Assembly (NCBI GenBank): GCA_046712825.1
Contig: JBKKCR010000091.1
Coordinates: 1 to 6,814, forward strand
Direction of reading: 5' to 3'
Origin: DATFGK01 sp046712825
GTDB lineage: Bacteria > Actinomycetota > AC-67
Length of the DNA: 6,814 nt
Positions 1-6,059 of the stretch are shown here, piece after piece (position 1 is the stretch's first letter; every line of letters begins with the position of its first letter). Under the pieces are notes generated by a model. The model was given only the letters and a program-made list of their open reading frames with translations. It made no database searches and was not told where the DNA came from. The translations under genes were made by a program, and so were the position numbers.

Positions 1-21
1 CGAACGTTTGGGGGTTCAGCC

Positions 22-1197
22 ATGCGCTACCGCATCGTGATCGTGATCTCCGCCCTCGCCATCGCCTTCTCGCTCCTGCCGAGCACCACGGCCCTCGCGG
101 CCCCGGCGAACGACAACTTCGCCAACGCCACGGTGGTACCGAACGCACAGGCGCACTCATTCGACGACACCGTGGACACGACCACCGCCACCACAGAGGG
201 CAGCGAGCCCGTGCCGAGCTGTCTCCCGGTCGGTGCCACGGTTGGAAAGACCGTCTGGTACAAATACCTGCCTCCGAATCCAGGGTCGCCGAAGTTCGCC
301 CTCAAGTCGAACACGTTCAACTCCGGTTTCGACACCGTGTTGGTCCTCTATCAGGGGACATCGCTCGCTAACATCCAGGAGCTCTCCTGCAACAACAACA
401 TCAACTCGTTCAACGGCGAGTCTCGGGTGGTCGGCAACCTCACGCAAGGAACGACCTACTACCTGCAGCTGGGCGGTCTCAACGGCGCGGGCGGTGCGGC
501 GGCGAGGTTCCGCATCAAGCAGCGGAAGTGGAACGCCGGCCTCATCCGAGACACCAAGTGGTTCCTGCGCAACGGCGACACGGGCACGGTGAACTTCACC
601 TTCCACTTCGGCGCCGGCTCCGACAGGCGGCTCGCCGGTGACTGGAGGGGCCACGGAGCGTTCCTCCCCTGGTACAAGCACGGCAACGTGTGGCACAGCA
701 ATGACTGGTTCGACAACACCGACGAGAAATCGTTCGCTTTCGCCTCCGCGAGCGACTTCCCGATCGTCGGTGATTGGAACGACGACGGCGCGTACACGCC
801 CGGCGTCGTGCGTGGGAACCTGTGGATGGTGTCGAATCAGATCCCGCCGGCCACGTTGACGACCTTCACCTTCGGTTCGGCGACCGACCGCAAGATCGTC
901 GGCGACTGGAACGGCGACGGGCTGGTAACTCCGGCTCTCGTGCGGGGGAACGTGTGGTACGTGTCTAACTCGCTCCCAGCCGCGGCGCCGCTGACGACGT
1001 TCGCTTTCGGCTCGCCGAGCGACCGCGTCGTGGCGGGTGACTGGGACGGCGACGGTGACTGGGAGCCCGGCCTCGTTCGCGGAAACGTCTGGTATCTCGC
1101 GAACAACATGCCGGCGACGAGCATCTCGCAGCAGTTCGTCTTCGGCTCGCAGACCGACGTTCCCATCGTCGGCGACTGGGACGGCACGGTCGAGTAG
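22..1197 (+). CDS. Secreted protein with PPC-like N-terminal domain and C-terminal GDWDGDG repeats
   Basis: The 391-residue product is probably exported. It begins with a Sec signal peptide: Arg2 and Arg4, a hydrophobic stretch at about 5-20, then Ala-Leu-Ala at 24-26, with predicted cleavage before Ala27. Mature residues 28-165 start with an ANDNFANA-type motif and contain VWYKY (78-82), FDTVLVLYQG (103-112) and two cysteines (67 and 123) that could form a disulfide. This resembles the beta-sandwich pre-peptidase C-terminal (PPC-like) domains of exported bacterial proteins. From about residue 168 the protein consists of repeats of 44-45 residues with GDWxGDG loops, like FG-GAP/VCBS-type calcium-binding repeats. 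There is no catalytic domain, no LPXTG motif and no C-terminal membrane segment, so it is probably released or non-covalently surface-bound. A G-run (GGGGGTT, 9-15) precedes the ATG as a modest ribosome binding site. The gene stands alone and ends in a strong terminator. Ligand and role are unknown. Confidence 0.88.
   Translation: MRYRIVIVISALAIAFSLLPSTTALAAPANDNFANATVVPNAQAHSFDDTVDTTTATTEGSEPVPSCLPVGATVGKTVWYKYLPPNPGSPKFALKSNTFNSGFDTVLVLYQGTSLANIQELSCNNNINSFNGESRVVGNLTQGTTYYLQLGGLNGAGGAAARFRIKQRKWNAGLIRDTKWFLRNGDTGTVNFTFHFGAGSDRRLAGDWRGHGAFLPWYKHGNVWHSNDWFDNTDEKSFAFASASDFPIVGDWNDDGAYTPGVVRGNLWMVSNQIPPATLTTFTFGSATDRKIVGDWNGDGLVTPALVRGNVWYVSNSLPAAAPLTTFAFGSPSDRVVAGDWDGDGDWEPGLVRGNVWYLANNMPATSISQQFVFGSQTDVPIVGDWDGTVE
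601..1194 (+). repeat. Tandem 44-45-residue protein repeats with Asp-rich loops
   Basis: Within the secreted protein, units begin at Phe194, Phe238, Phe282, Phe327 and Phe372, so the spacing is 44, 44, 45 and 45 residues. The consensus reads FxFGSxxDrxivGDWxGDGxxtPglVRGNvWyxsN. A half unit (WNAGLIRDTKWFLRNG, residues 170-185) comes before the first. Unit 1 is degenerate in the loop (DWRGHG replaces DWxGDG and the TPG is lost). Units 2-4 are well conserved, and unit 5 stops right after GDWDG. The DxDxDG-like loops suggest calcium binding by analogy with FG-GAP/VCBS repeats. Repeats of this kind often build beta-propellers, but the count here is low for a closed one. Confidence 0.8.
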
Positions 1198-1215
1198 CCG
1201 GCAAGCGCTTCGTCG

Positions 1216-1249
1216 GGAGGCCGCCGGAAACGGCGGCCTCCTTTTGTTT
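1216..1249 (+). terminator. Rho-independent terminator of the secreted-protein gene
   Basis: A perfect 11-bp G+C-rich stem (arms 1216-1226 and 1231-1241) is closed by a GAAA tetraloop (1227-1230) and followed by TTTTGTTT (1242-1249). It lies 18 nt after the TAG of the upstream gene. The minus strand has no T-run after the hairpin, so it should terminate only plus-strand transcripts. It ends just before the converging enoyl-CoA hydratase stop codon at 1251-1253. Confidence 0.93.
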
Positions 1250-1250
1250 C

Positions 1251-2036
1251 TCAGTGACCGACGAACTCGGCCTTGCCGGGACCGCTCTCCAGGAACGATC
1301 GCATCCCGATCCGCTGGTCCTCGGTTGAGAACAGGCCGACGAAGAGCTCACGCTCCATCAGGAGGCCGTTCTGCATGTCGACCTGCAGCCCGCGGTTGAT
1401 CGCGATCTTGGCCGCGCGCAGCGCCACGGACGGGCCGCGCGCGTACCGAGCCGCCATCTCCACCGCCTTGGCGTAAACCGCGTCTTGCGGCACGACGACG
1501 TCGACCAGTCCTATCTCGAGCGCCTCGACGCACTCGAGGAACCGGCCCGAGAAGATGATGTCCTTCGCGCGCGCCGGTCCGACCAAGCGCGGCAGCCGTT
1601 GCGTTCCACCCGCGCCGGGGATGATGCCGAGCAGGATCTCGGGCTGACCGATCTTGGCGTTGTCGGCCATCACACGGAAGTCGCACGCGAGCGAAAGCTC
1701 GCAGCCGCCGCCGAGGGCGAATCCGGTTATCGCCGCGATGACAACCTTGGGGATCTCCTCGACCTGACTGAACACCGCTTGGAGCCCGCCCATGCGTGCC
1801 ATCATGTCGAGCGGCGCGGCTTCGGCCATCTGCTTGATGTCCGCCCCGGCGGCGAAGAGCTTGTCGCCGCCGAACACGACCACGGCGCGCACCCGTGGAT
1901 CGGTTGAAGCCTCCCGGGCGGCGACCTCGAGCTCGGCAACGACCTGATCGTTGATCGCGTTCATCGGCGGCCGGTCGAGGCGGATCGTGCCGACCCCGTT
2001 CGCCTCGTCGACGAGAAGATTGACGAACTCACCCAC
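1251..2036 (-). CDS. Enoyl-CoA hydratase (crotonase family)
   Basis: This 261-residue crotonase-fold protein probably adds water across the trans-2 double bond of enoyl-CoA esters in beta-oxidation or branched-chain acyl-CoA breakdown, in the cytoplasm. Residues 61-68 (FAAGADIK) and 105-113 (GFALGGGCE) form the CoA-binding and oxyanion-hole segments. Both glutamates of classical hydratases are present: Glu113 (GGGCELS, equivalent to rat Glu144) and Glu133 (GQPEILLG, equivalent to Glu164). IIPGAGGTQRLPR follows, as in bona fide hydratases, and the length is typical. I chose the GTG at 2036 because AAGTGAGG lies 6 nt upstream. An in-frame GTG at 2048 would add four residues but leaves that ribosome binding site inside the gene. 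The gene is last in a minus-strand series and may have its own promoter at 2070-2075. The exact acyl chain cannot be read from sequence. Confidence 0.93.
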   Translation of the reverse strand: MGEFVNLLVDEANGVGTIRLDRPPMNAINDQVVAELEVAAREASTDPRVRAVVVFGGDKLFAAGADIKQMAEAAPLDMMARMGGLQAVFSQVEEIPKVVIAAITGFALGGGCELSLACDFRVMADNAKIGQPEILLGIIPGAGGTQRLPRLVGPARAKDIIFSGRFLECVEALEIGLVDVVVPQDAVYAKAVEMAARYARGPSVALRAAKIAINRGLQVDMQNGLLMERELFVGLFSTEDQRIGMRSFLESGPGKAEFVGH

Positions 2037-2042
2037 GGCGCA

Positions 2043-2050
2043 CCTCACTT
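2043..2050 (-). promoter_or_regulatory. Ribosome binding site that decides the hydratase start
   Basis: AAGTGAGG on the minus strand lies 6 nt before the GTG at 2036-2034. It overlaps the alternative GTG at 2048-2046, which therefore is unlikely to be the start. Confidence 0.6.
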
Positions 2051-2069
2051 CGTCTCGAGAAAGCGCCGG

Positions 2070-2075
2070 ATTCTA
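2070..2075 (-). promoter_or_regulatory. Possible -10 element (TAGAAT) for the hydratase gene
   Basis: TAGAAT on the minus strand fits TANNNT and follows immediately after the TGA of the upstream hypothetical gene (2078-2076). Transcription from about 2063 would give a leader of some 27 nt containing the AAGTGAGG ribosome binding site. No convincing -35 hexamer is visible 16-18 nt upstream; the best is CTGGCT. This may be an internal promoter that lets the hydratase be expressed apart from the genes before it. Confidence 0.35.
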
Positions 2076-2603
2076 TCAAGGGTGCGCAGCGAGCCAGGCC
2101 TCGAACTCGGCCGCGAGCGATTCGCCGCCGCGCGGCGGCTCCTTCTCTTCCAGCCAGGACGCGCGCTTGGCGTCGTCGTCGAGGACGATCCACTCGTACC
2201 CGTACGTTCGGGGTCCGGCCCAGAACGGCGCAGGCAACCAGCGTTCCTGCACCAGTTCGGCGACGGCCGCGTAGCCGACGCGCGGCCGGCCGGCCCAAAA
2301 CGCATCCAAGCCGTGTAGCAGGCTGCCCCTGGTTCGGGCGCGTATCTCGTCGACGCCGAAGTACTCGCCGATCCAGCCGATCTTCACGACGGCACGCGCA
2401 ACGTACAGCCCGCCGTGGAGCTGGACATGGACGATGTCGCCTTCGAACGTGCCCGCCTTGTGCGCCGGGCCGCGCCGGTCACGGGTCTCGACCGCGAATC
2501 CGAGACGCGGTGCCTTCGACGAGCCCGTGAGGTGCTCGAGGTTACGGATGACGACTTGATCCACGACCTCAGGAGGGTACCGCCACCGCGCCCACCTCGA
2601 CAT
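2076..2603 (-). CDS. Hypothetical protein, possibly PUA-like (ASCH/EVE-type) fold
   Basis: This 175-residue soluble protein has no signal peptide or membrane segment, and I do not recognise the family with certainty. The middle part (about 50-80: AGTFEGDIVHVQLHGGLYVARAVVKIGW) alternates short beta-strands around a GD turn. It is followed by a segment rich in Gly, Trp and aromatic residues (about 103-145). This pattern recalls PUA-like domains such as ASCH or EVE, which bind RNA or modified bases, but the resemblance is judged by eye only. The ATG at 2603 lies inside the upstream lipoprotein gene, a 35-nt overlap, and has no good ribosome binding site. A GTG at 2564-2562, five nt past the lipoprotein stop, would give 162 residues and avoid the overlap, but its GAGG sits only 2 nt away. 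The start is therefore uncertain. Tight spacing suggests co-transcription with the lipoprotein gene. Confidence 0.7.
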   Translation of the reverse strand: MSRWARWRYPPEVVDQVVIRNLEHLTGSSKAPRLGFAVETRDRRGPAHKAGTFEGDIVHVQLHGGLYVARAVVKIGWIGEYFGVDEIRARTRGSLLHGLDAFWAGRPRVGYAAVAELVQERWLPAPFWAGPRTYGYEWIVLDDDAKRASWLEEKEPPRGGESLAAEFEAWLAAHP

Positions 2604-3072
2604 CGTCGAGCACGAAGCGGATCCGCTCCGCTCCGCGGATCGCGCCCAGGTCGAGGGCGAGGAACGACTCCAGACCGCCGAGCGCCGAGGCGCAGAACTC
2701 CGCGACAGGAGACGATTCGGTCGCGGTAACGGTGATCACCCTGCCGTTGCTCTTGATCTGGGTGGTCTTCACGGTGTAACCGAGACACCCCTCGACCCTC
2801 CACCACGCAGCAACGCCGGCCTCGCTTGGGAGCAACGGCGGCAACGCGTTCGAGGATCCAGTCTGACACGCGTTCTGCCGGTCCCAGATCGCCTTCCATT
2901 CGGCCGCGTTCATGGCCAGGGCGAACGCCGGCCCGCGGACGCACATCCCGGCGTTCTGCTTCTCGGAGATCGCGCGGAAAGAAACGGCGGCGGGGCCACC
3001 GCCCGGCAGGATCGCGTCGTCCCCGCAGGCGGCAAGGAGGACGAGAGAAACCACGACGAGGACTCGTCTCAT
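2569..3072 (-). CDS. Small cysteine-rich lipoprotein, PrcB-like C-terminal region
   Basis: The 167-residue product has a short type II signal peptide: Arg2-Arg3, a hydrophobic core at 4-13, and a lipobox Leu13-Ala14-Ala15-Cys16. It should be lipidated at Cys16 and anchored on the outer face of the membrane. The mature part contains four further cysteines (44, 69, 96, 127), enough for two disulfides. The order of elements is a Trp pair (AAEWKAIWDRQ, 56-66), an LPPLLPSEAGVAAWWRVEGCLGYTV segment (78-101 region), a strand pair with G110, and a Pro-containing C-terminal segment. This resembles the C-terminal domain of PrcB-type protease-complex inhibitor lipoproteins; I hold that only as a tentative family call. 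No ribosome binding site precedes the ATG, and a TANNNT hexamer ends 10 nt before it, which suggests a leaderless or nearly leaderless mRNA. It is the first gene of the minus-strand run leading to the hydratase. Confidence 0.82.
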   Translation of the reverse strand: MRRVLVVVSLVLLAACGDDAILPGGGPAAVSFRAISEKQNAGMCVRGPAFALAMNAAEWKAIWDRQNACQTGSSNALPPLLPSEAGVAAWWRVEGCLGYTVKTTQIKSNGRVITVTATESSPVAEFCASALGGLESFLALDLGAIRGAERIRFVLDDVEVGAVAVPS

Positions 3073-3081
3073 CGCGTTCAG

Positions 3082-3087
3082 ACGCTA
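3082..3087 (-). promoter_or_regulatory. Possible -10 element (TAGCGT) for the lipoprotein gene
   Basis: TAGCGT on the minus strand fits the actinobacterial TANNNT pattern. Nine nt separate it from the ATG at 3072, so transcription would begin within about three nt of the start codon. The absence of a Shine-Dalgarno sequence agrees with this. No clear -35 is visible. Confidence 0.35.
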
Positions 3088-3112
3088 GCCGACCCGACCC
3101 GGTTCCGCCCGC

Positions 3113-3118
3113 TAGGAT
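3113..3118 (+). promoter_or_regulatory. Possible -10 element (TAGGAT) for the TPR gene
   Basis: TAGGAT fits TANNNT and lies exactly 7 nt before the GTG at 3126, the classic geometry of a leaderless actinobacterial promoter. A weak -35-like CCGACC (3089-3094) sits 18 nt upstream. The hexamer overlaps the alternative ATG at 3117, which would not be in the transcript if this promoter is real. Confidence 0.4.
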
Positions 3119-3125
3119 GCGCGGC

Positions 3126-3620
3126 GTGCGACTCCCTGGACGCCTCGGGAATCGCCGGCGGATCGATGAAGCCGGCCAGCTGCGCCGCGCCGGCGACGCC
3201 CCCGGCGCCATCGACCTGCTTGCGCCGGTGCTCCTGGCCGACGGCGAGAACTCCGCGGCCAACGTCGAGATGGCTCGTGCTCTGCACGTCCTCGGCGATC
3301 TCGAAGGAGCGGAAGAGCACTACCGGCGGGCGATCCGCGAAGAGCTCGAATACGCCCTAATCGTCGAGCTCGCCGGAGTGGTCGGCGCTTCCGGGCGCGT
3401 GTCGGAGGCGGAGGAGCTTCTCGGCGCCGCGCTGCAGATGACGCAGGTCGAGGAAGGGCTTGACCCCGGCGAGGCTTTGCTCGTCAGCGCGACGCTGGCG
3501 GCCGGCCAGGGCCGTCCCGACGACGCGCGCGCGATCCTCGACGAGATCGAAGCGGGATCGCCTGGGCCTGCGGTACGCGAGTACGCGTCCCGGCTTCGCG
3601 CAAAGCTGCCCGTGCGCTAG
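3126..3620 (+). CDS. Small tetratricopeptide (TPR) repeat protein
   Basis: The product is about 164 residues, almost wholly alpha-helical, with no signal peptide or membrane segment, so cytoplasmic. Helix pairs with TPR spacing can be seen at roughly 12-42 (AGDAPGAIDLLAPVL), 45-75 (ARALHVLGDLEGAEEHYRRAI), 79-107 (VVGASGRVSEAEELLGAAL) and 115-147 (AAGQGRPDDARAILDEI). The conserved Gly-Ala pattern (GDxxGAxxxxxxAI) is best in the second. Such solenoids are protein-interaction scaffolds; no partner is evident. The start is a choice between ATG at 3117 and GTG at 3126. I prefer GTG because a -10 hexamer covers the ATG and AGG (3114-3116) is spaced well only for GTG. The reading frame stays open far upstream, but that part is antisense to the lipoprotein gene and Arg/Ser/Pro-rich, and is not credible. 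The last codons converge on the next gene within a shared CTAG. Confidence 0.8.
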   Translation: MRLPGRLGNRRRIDEAGQLRRAGDAPGAIDLLAPVLLADGENSAANVEMARALHVLGDLEGAEEHYRRAIREELEYALIVELAGVVGASGRVSEAEELLGAALQMTQVEEGLDPGEALLVSATLAAGQGRPDDARAILDEIEAGSPGPAVREYASRLRAKLPVR

Positions 3621-4375
3621 GAAAGCGGAGAGAGCTCAAGGCCGAACTGCGCTACCGCTTCGCTCGGATCGGCCACCTGATCTCGTGTGTAGAGGACCGC
3701 GCCCTTCGGCATCCCGCGCATGATCGCGGGGCGCCTCCGTGCCCCAATCCGTCGCCATAACTCCTCGAGCGTGAGCGTCTCAGGACCCCCGAGCTCCCAC
3801 ATCCCACGCAGCTCGGCGTCGCGCGTGTCGGCAGCAACCAGAGCCGCAGCGACGTCGGAGACAACGATCGGATTCATTCGCGCATGAGTAGACAAGCCCC
3901 TTTCGAGGAAGCGTTGGAGCGCCGAGCCCGGCCCCAAGATCGGCGCGCACCGGAAGATCGCGTACTCGAGCTTCGAGCCGCGGATCGTACCCTCGGCCCG
4001 GCCCTTCGCCGCGAGATACGGATGCTCCGACGCGGAGTCGGCCCCGAGCGGGGAAAGGAAGAGGACCCGCCGAACCTCGGCGTTCTCCGCAGCCTTCAGC
4101 GCAACCTCCGTCGTGTCCAGATTCAGCCACTCGACACTCACGTCGCCGTCCGGAAGCGGGCCACCGATCAGATGGACGAGCGTGTGCACCTGCTCGAGCG
4201 CCGACTCGAGACGACCTTCGTGGTCGGCCTCCCCGATCGCCACTTTGACCCCGAGCTCGCGGTACTCAGGGACGTCTCGGCGGACGTAGACACGAACCTG
4301 ACCGCCGGCGTCGACGAGCATCGGGATGAGAGCACGTCCGACGCAGCCGGTGGCGCCGGTGACGAGGACGGGCAT
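3617..4375 (-). CDS. NAD(P)-binding Rossmann-fold protein, atypical/extended SDR (NmrA/NDUFA9-like)
   Basis: This 252-residue protein has the nucleotide-binding motif GATGCVG at residues 7-13 just after the first beta-strand, an Arg-rich end of strand 2 (VYVRRD, 29-34) that suggests NADP(H), a VHLIGG segment (67-72), a FLSPLGA strand (106-112) and a Tyr120-x-x-x-Lys124 pair (YLAAK). The C-terminal part carries IVVSDVAAALVAA and WELGGPETLTLEELWRRIG, the pattern seen in complex-I NDUFA9-like and other atypical SDRs. It may reduce or isomerise a substrate, or only sense NADP; substrate unknown. It starts 19 nt after the mutase stop on the same strand, so it is probably the last gene of that operon, though no strong ribosome binding site is visible. 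Its TAG shares the CTAG with the TPR gene's TAG. Confidence 0.88.
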   Translation of the reverse strand: MPVLVTGATGCVGRALIPMLVDAGGQVRVYVRRDVPEYRELGVKVAIGEADHEGRLESALEQVHTLVHLIGGPLPDGDVSVEWLNLDTTEVALKAAENAEVRRVLFLSPLGADSASEHPYLAAKGRAEGTIRGSKLEYAIFRCAPILGPGSALQRFLERGLSTHARMNPIVVSDVAAALVAADTRDAELRGMWELGGPETLTLEELWRRIGARRRPAIMRGMPKGAVLYTRDQVADPSEAVAQFGLELSPLS

Positions 4376-4394
4376 CGAAGACGGGCTCGCGCGG

Positions 4395-6059
4395 CTAGAA
4401 GCGCGGAGCCTCGCGGTACTCGCCGAACGCTTCGCGCATCGCCCCGATGATCTCGCCCTCGGTGGCGGACGCGCGGGCGGCGTCGATGATGAGCGGGATG
4501 AGGTTATCGGTGCCGCGGGAAGCGTCCGTCAGCGCCGATAGCGCTTTGTCGATCGCTTCCCGGTCTCGAGTGGAGCGCAGCTCGCCGAGCGACCGGACCT
4601 GCTCGCGTTCGACCTCCTTGCTGATCCGAAGGATCTCGAGCTCGGGCTCGTCGTGGTGGACGAACTCGTTGACGCCGATGATGAGGCGCCGCCGCTTCTC
4701 GACCTGGACCTGCTGTCGCCACGCGGCGTCGGCGATCTCTTGCTGGAACCAGCCCTGCTCGATACCCGCCAAGACTCCGGGGAGCACGCCTTTGTTTCCT
4801 CCGAGGCGTTCGATCTGGGTGAAGTATTCCTCCGCCCGCGCTTCGATCCGGTTGGTAAGCGACTCGACGAACCAGGAGCCACCGAGCGGATCGATGACCG
4901 TGTCGGCGCCCGTCTCGTGCGCGATCACCAGCTGGGTCCGGAGCGCGATCGAGGCAGCCTCGGCCGACGGAAGCGCCAGCACTTCATCCAGCGCGTTGGT
5001 GTGGAGCGATTGCGTTCCGCCGAGCACCGCCGCGAGCGCTTCGATGGCGGTGCGCACGACGTTATTCATGGGCTGCTGGGCGGTGAGCGAGACGCCTGCG
5101 GTCTGGGTGTGGAACTTCAGCTGCATCGCCTTCGGGTTGGTCGCCCCGAACCGCTCCTTCATCCATCGCGCCCAGATGCGGCGCGCCGCGCGGAACTTGG
5201 CGATCTCCTCGAAGAAGTCGATGTGCGCGTCGAAGAAGAACGACAGCATCGGGCCGAAGTCGTCGGGCGATATCCCTCGCTGCTGCGCCAGCTCGACGTA
5301 CGCGAACCCGTCGGCCAGCGTGAACGCGAGCTCTTGTGCGGCCGTCGATCCGGCCTCACGGATGTGGTAGCCGGACACCGACACGGGGTGGTACTTGGGC
5401 ATCTCGCGCGCGCAGAACTCGAACAGGTCGCCCATCAGCCTCAGATGCGGCTCGGGCGGATACACCCACTCCTTCTGCGCGATGTACTCCTTGAGGATGT
5501 CGGTCTGCAGCGTCCCGTCGAGATCCTTCCACGCCACTCCCTGACGCTCGGCCGCGACGAGGTACATCGCGAACAGCACCACCGCCGGGCCGGAGATGGT
5601 CATCGAGGTCGTCGTGTCGCCGAGCGGGATCCCCTCGAACAAAGTCTGCATGTCGTCGACCGAGTCGACCGCGACGCCGCAGTGGCCCACCTCGCCGAGC
5701 GACCGAGGGTCGTCGGAGTCCCGGCCCATCAGCGTCGGCATGTCGTAAGCGACCGACAACCCTGTCCCGCCCGACGACAGCAGCATCTTGTAGCGCTCGT
5801 TGGTGTCGCGGGCGCTGCCGAATCCCGAGAACTGCCTGATCGTCCAAAGTCGCCCGCGATACATCGTCGGGTAGACGCCGCGCGTGTACGGATACTCCCC
5901 GGGATGACCCAGCTCGCGGTCGTGGTCGATCTCGGTGTTGGCCGGCGAATACAGCGGCTCCAGGTCCTCGCCCGAGATCGTCTCGAAGTCGGCGTCGCGC
6001 TTCTGCAGGCGCTCGTACTCGGCGCGCCAGCGCTCGTATGCTTCGCGGTCTTTGCTCAT
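4395..6059 (-). CDS. icmA: Acyl-CoA mutase large subunit, isobutyryl-CoA mutase (IcmA)-like
   Basis: This is a 554-residue adenosylcobalamin-dependent mutase catalytic subunit: a TIM-barrel substrate domain without a fused B12-binding domain (no DxHxxG region). The length fits stand-alone IcmA (about 560) rather than MutB (about 700). Signature segments are YPTMYRGRLWTIRQFSGF (63-80), SVAYDMPTLMGRDSDDP (102-118), YPPEPHLRL (200-208), SGYHIREAG (229-237) and QSLHTNALDE. Aligned without gaps to Propionibacterium MutB as I recall it (constant offset 12), Gln197, Tyr243 and His244 are kept as Gln185, Tyr231 and His232. Tyr89 is replaced by Phe77 (codon 5829-5831) and Arg207 by Gln195 (codon 5475-5477). 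Loss of the Arg that binds the methylmalonyl carboxylate, with Phe/Gln instead, is the isobutyryl-CoA mutase signature. The likely reaction is isobutyryl-CoA to n-butyryl-CoA and back, in valine or fatty-acid metabolism. The start ATG overlaps the GTPase stop and has the ribosome binding site AGGTGGAG. The B12 subunit must lie elsewhere. Confidence 0.9.
   Translation of the reverse strand: MSKDREAYERWRAEYERLQKRDADFETISGEDLEPLYSPANTEIDHDRELGHPGEYPYTRGVYPTMYRGRLWTIRQFSGFGSARDTNERYKMLLSSGGTGLSVAYDMPTLMGRDSDDPRSLGEVGHCGVAVDSVDDMQTLFEGIPLGDTTTSMTISGPAVVLFAMYLVAAERQGVAWKDLDGTLQTDILKEYIAQKEWVYPPEPHLRLMGDLFEFCAREMPKYHPVSVSGYHIREAGSTAAQELAFTLADGFAYVELAQQRGISPDDFGPMLSFFFDAHIDFFEEIAKFRAARRIWARWMKERFGATNPKAMQLKFHTQTAGVSLTAQQPMNNVVRTAIEALAAVLGGTQSLHTNALDEVLALPSAEAASIALRTQLVIAHETGADTVIDPLGGSWFVESLTNRIEARAEEYFTQIERLGGNKGVLPGVLAGIEQGWFQQEIADAAWRQQVQVEKRRRLIIGVNEFVHHDEPELEILRISKEVEREQVRSLGELRSTRDREAIDKALSALTDASRGTDNLIPLIIDAARASATEGEIIGAMREAFGEYREAPRF

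Noticed and set aside
157..696. A 179-residue minus-strand frame opposite the secreted protein
   Set aside because: It is rich in Val, Glu, Arg and Ala without motifs, and the plus-strand frame has a signal peptide, ordered repeats and a terminator.
1216..1241. The hairpin as a bidirectional terminator also serving the hydratase gene
   Set aside because: On the minus strand no T-run follows the stem; the only T-tract (1242-1249) serves the plus strand.
2826..3125. Upstream extension of the TPR gene by about 100 residues
   Set aside because: This part is antisense to the lipoprotein gene and Arg/Ser/Pro-rich; TPR-like sequence begins only after 3126.
2384..3262. A 292-residue minus-strand frame across the lipoprotein and TPR genes
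   Set aside because: It is extremely rich in Arg, Pro, Ser and Gly, is out of frame with the lipoprotein and PUA-like genes, and crosses their divergent promoter region.
4447..5370. A 307-residue plus-strand frame rich in Ser, Ala and Arg
   Set aside because: It is antisense to the mutase and low in complexity, with no domain pattern.
4395..6059. Methylmalonyl-CoA mutase (MutB) as the product
   Set aside because: It lacks the C-terminal B12 domain and the carboxylate-binding Arg, and carries Phe/Gln at the two specificity positions.
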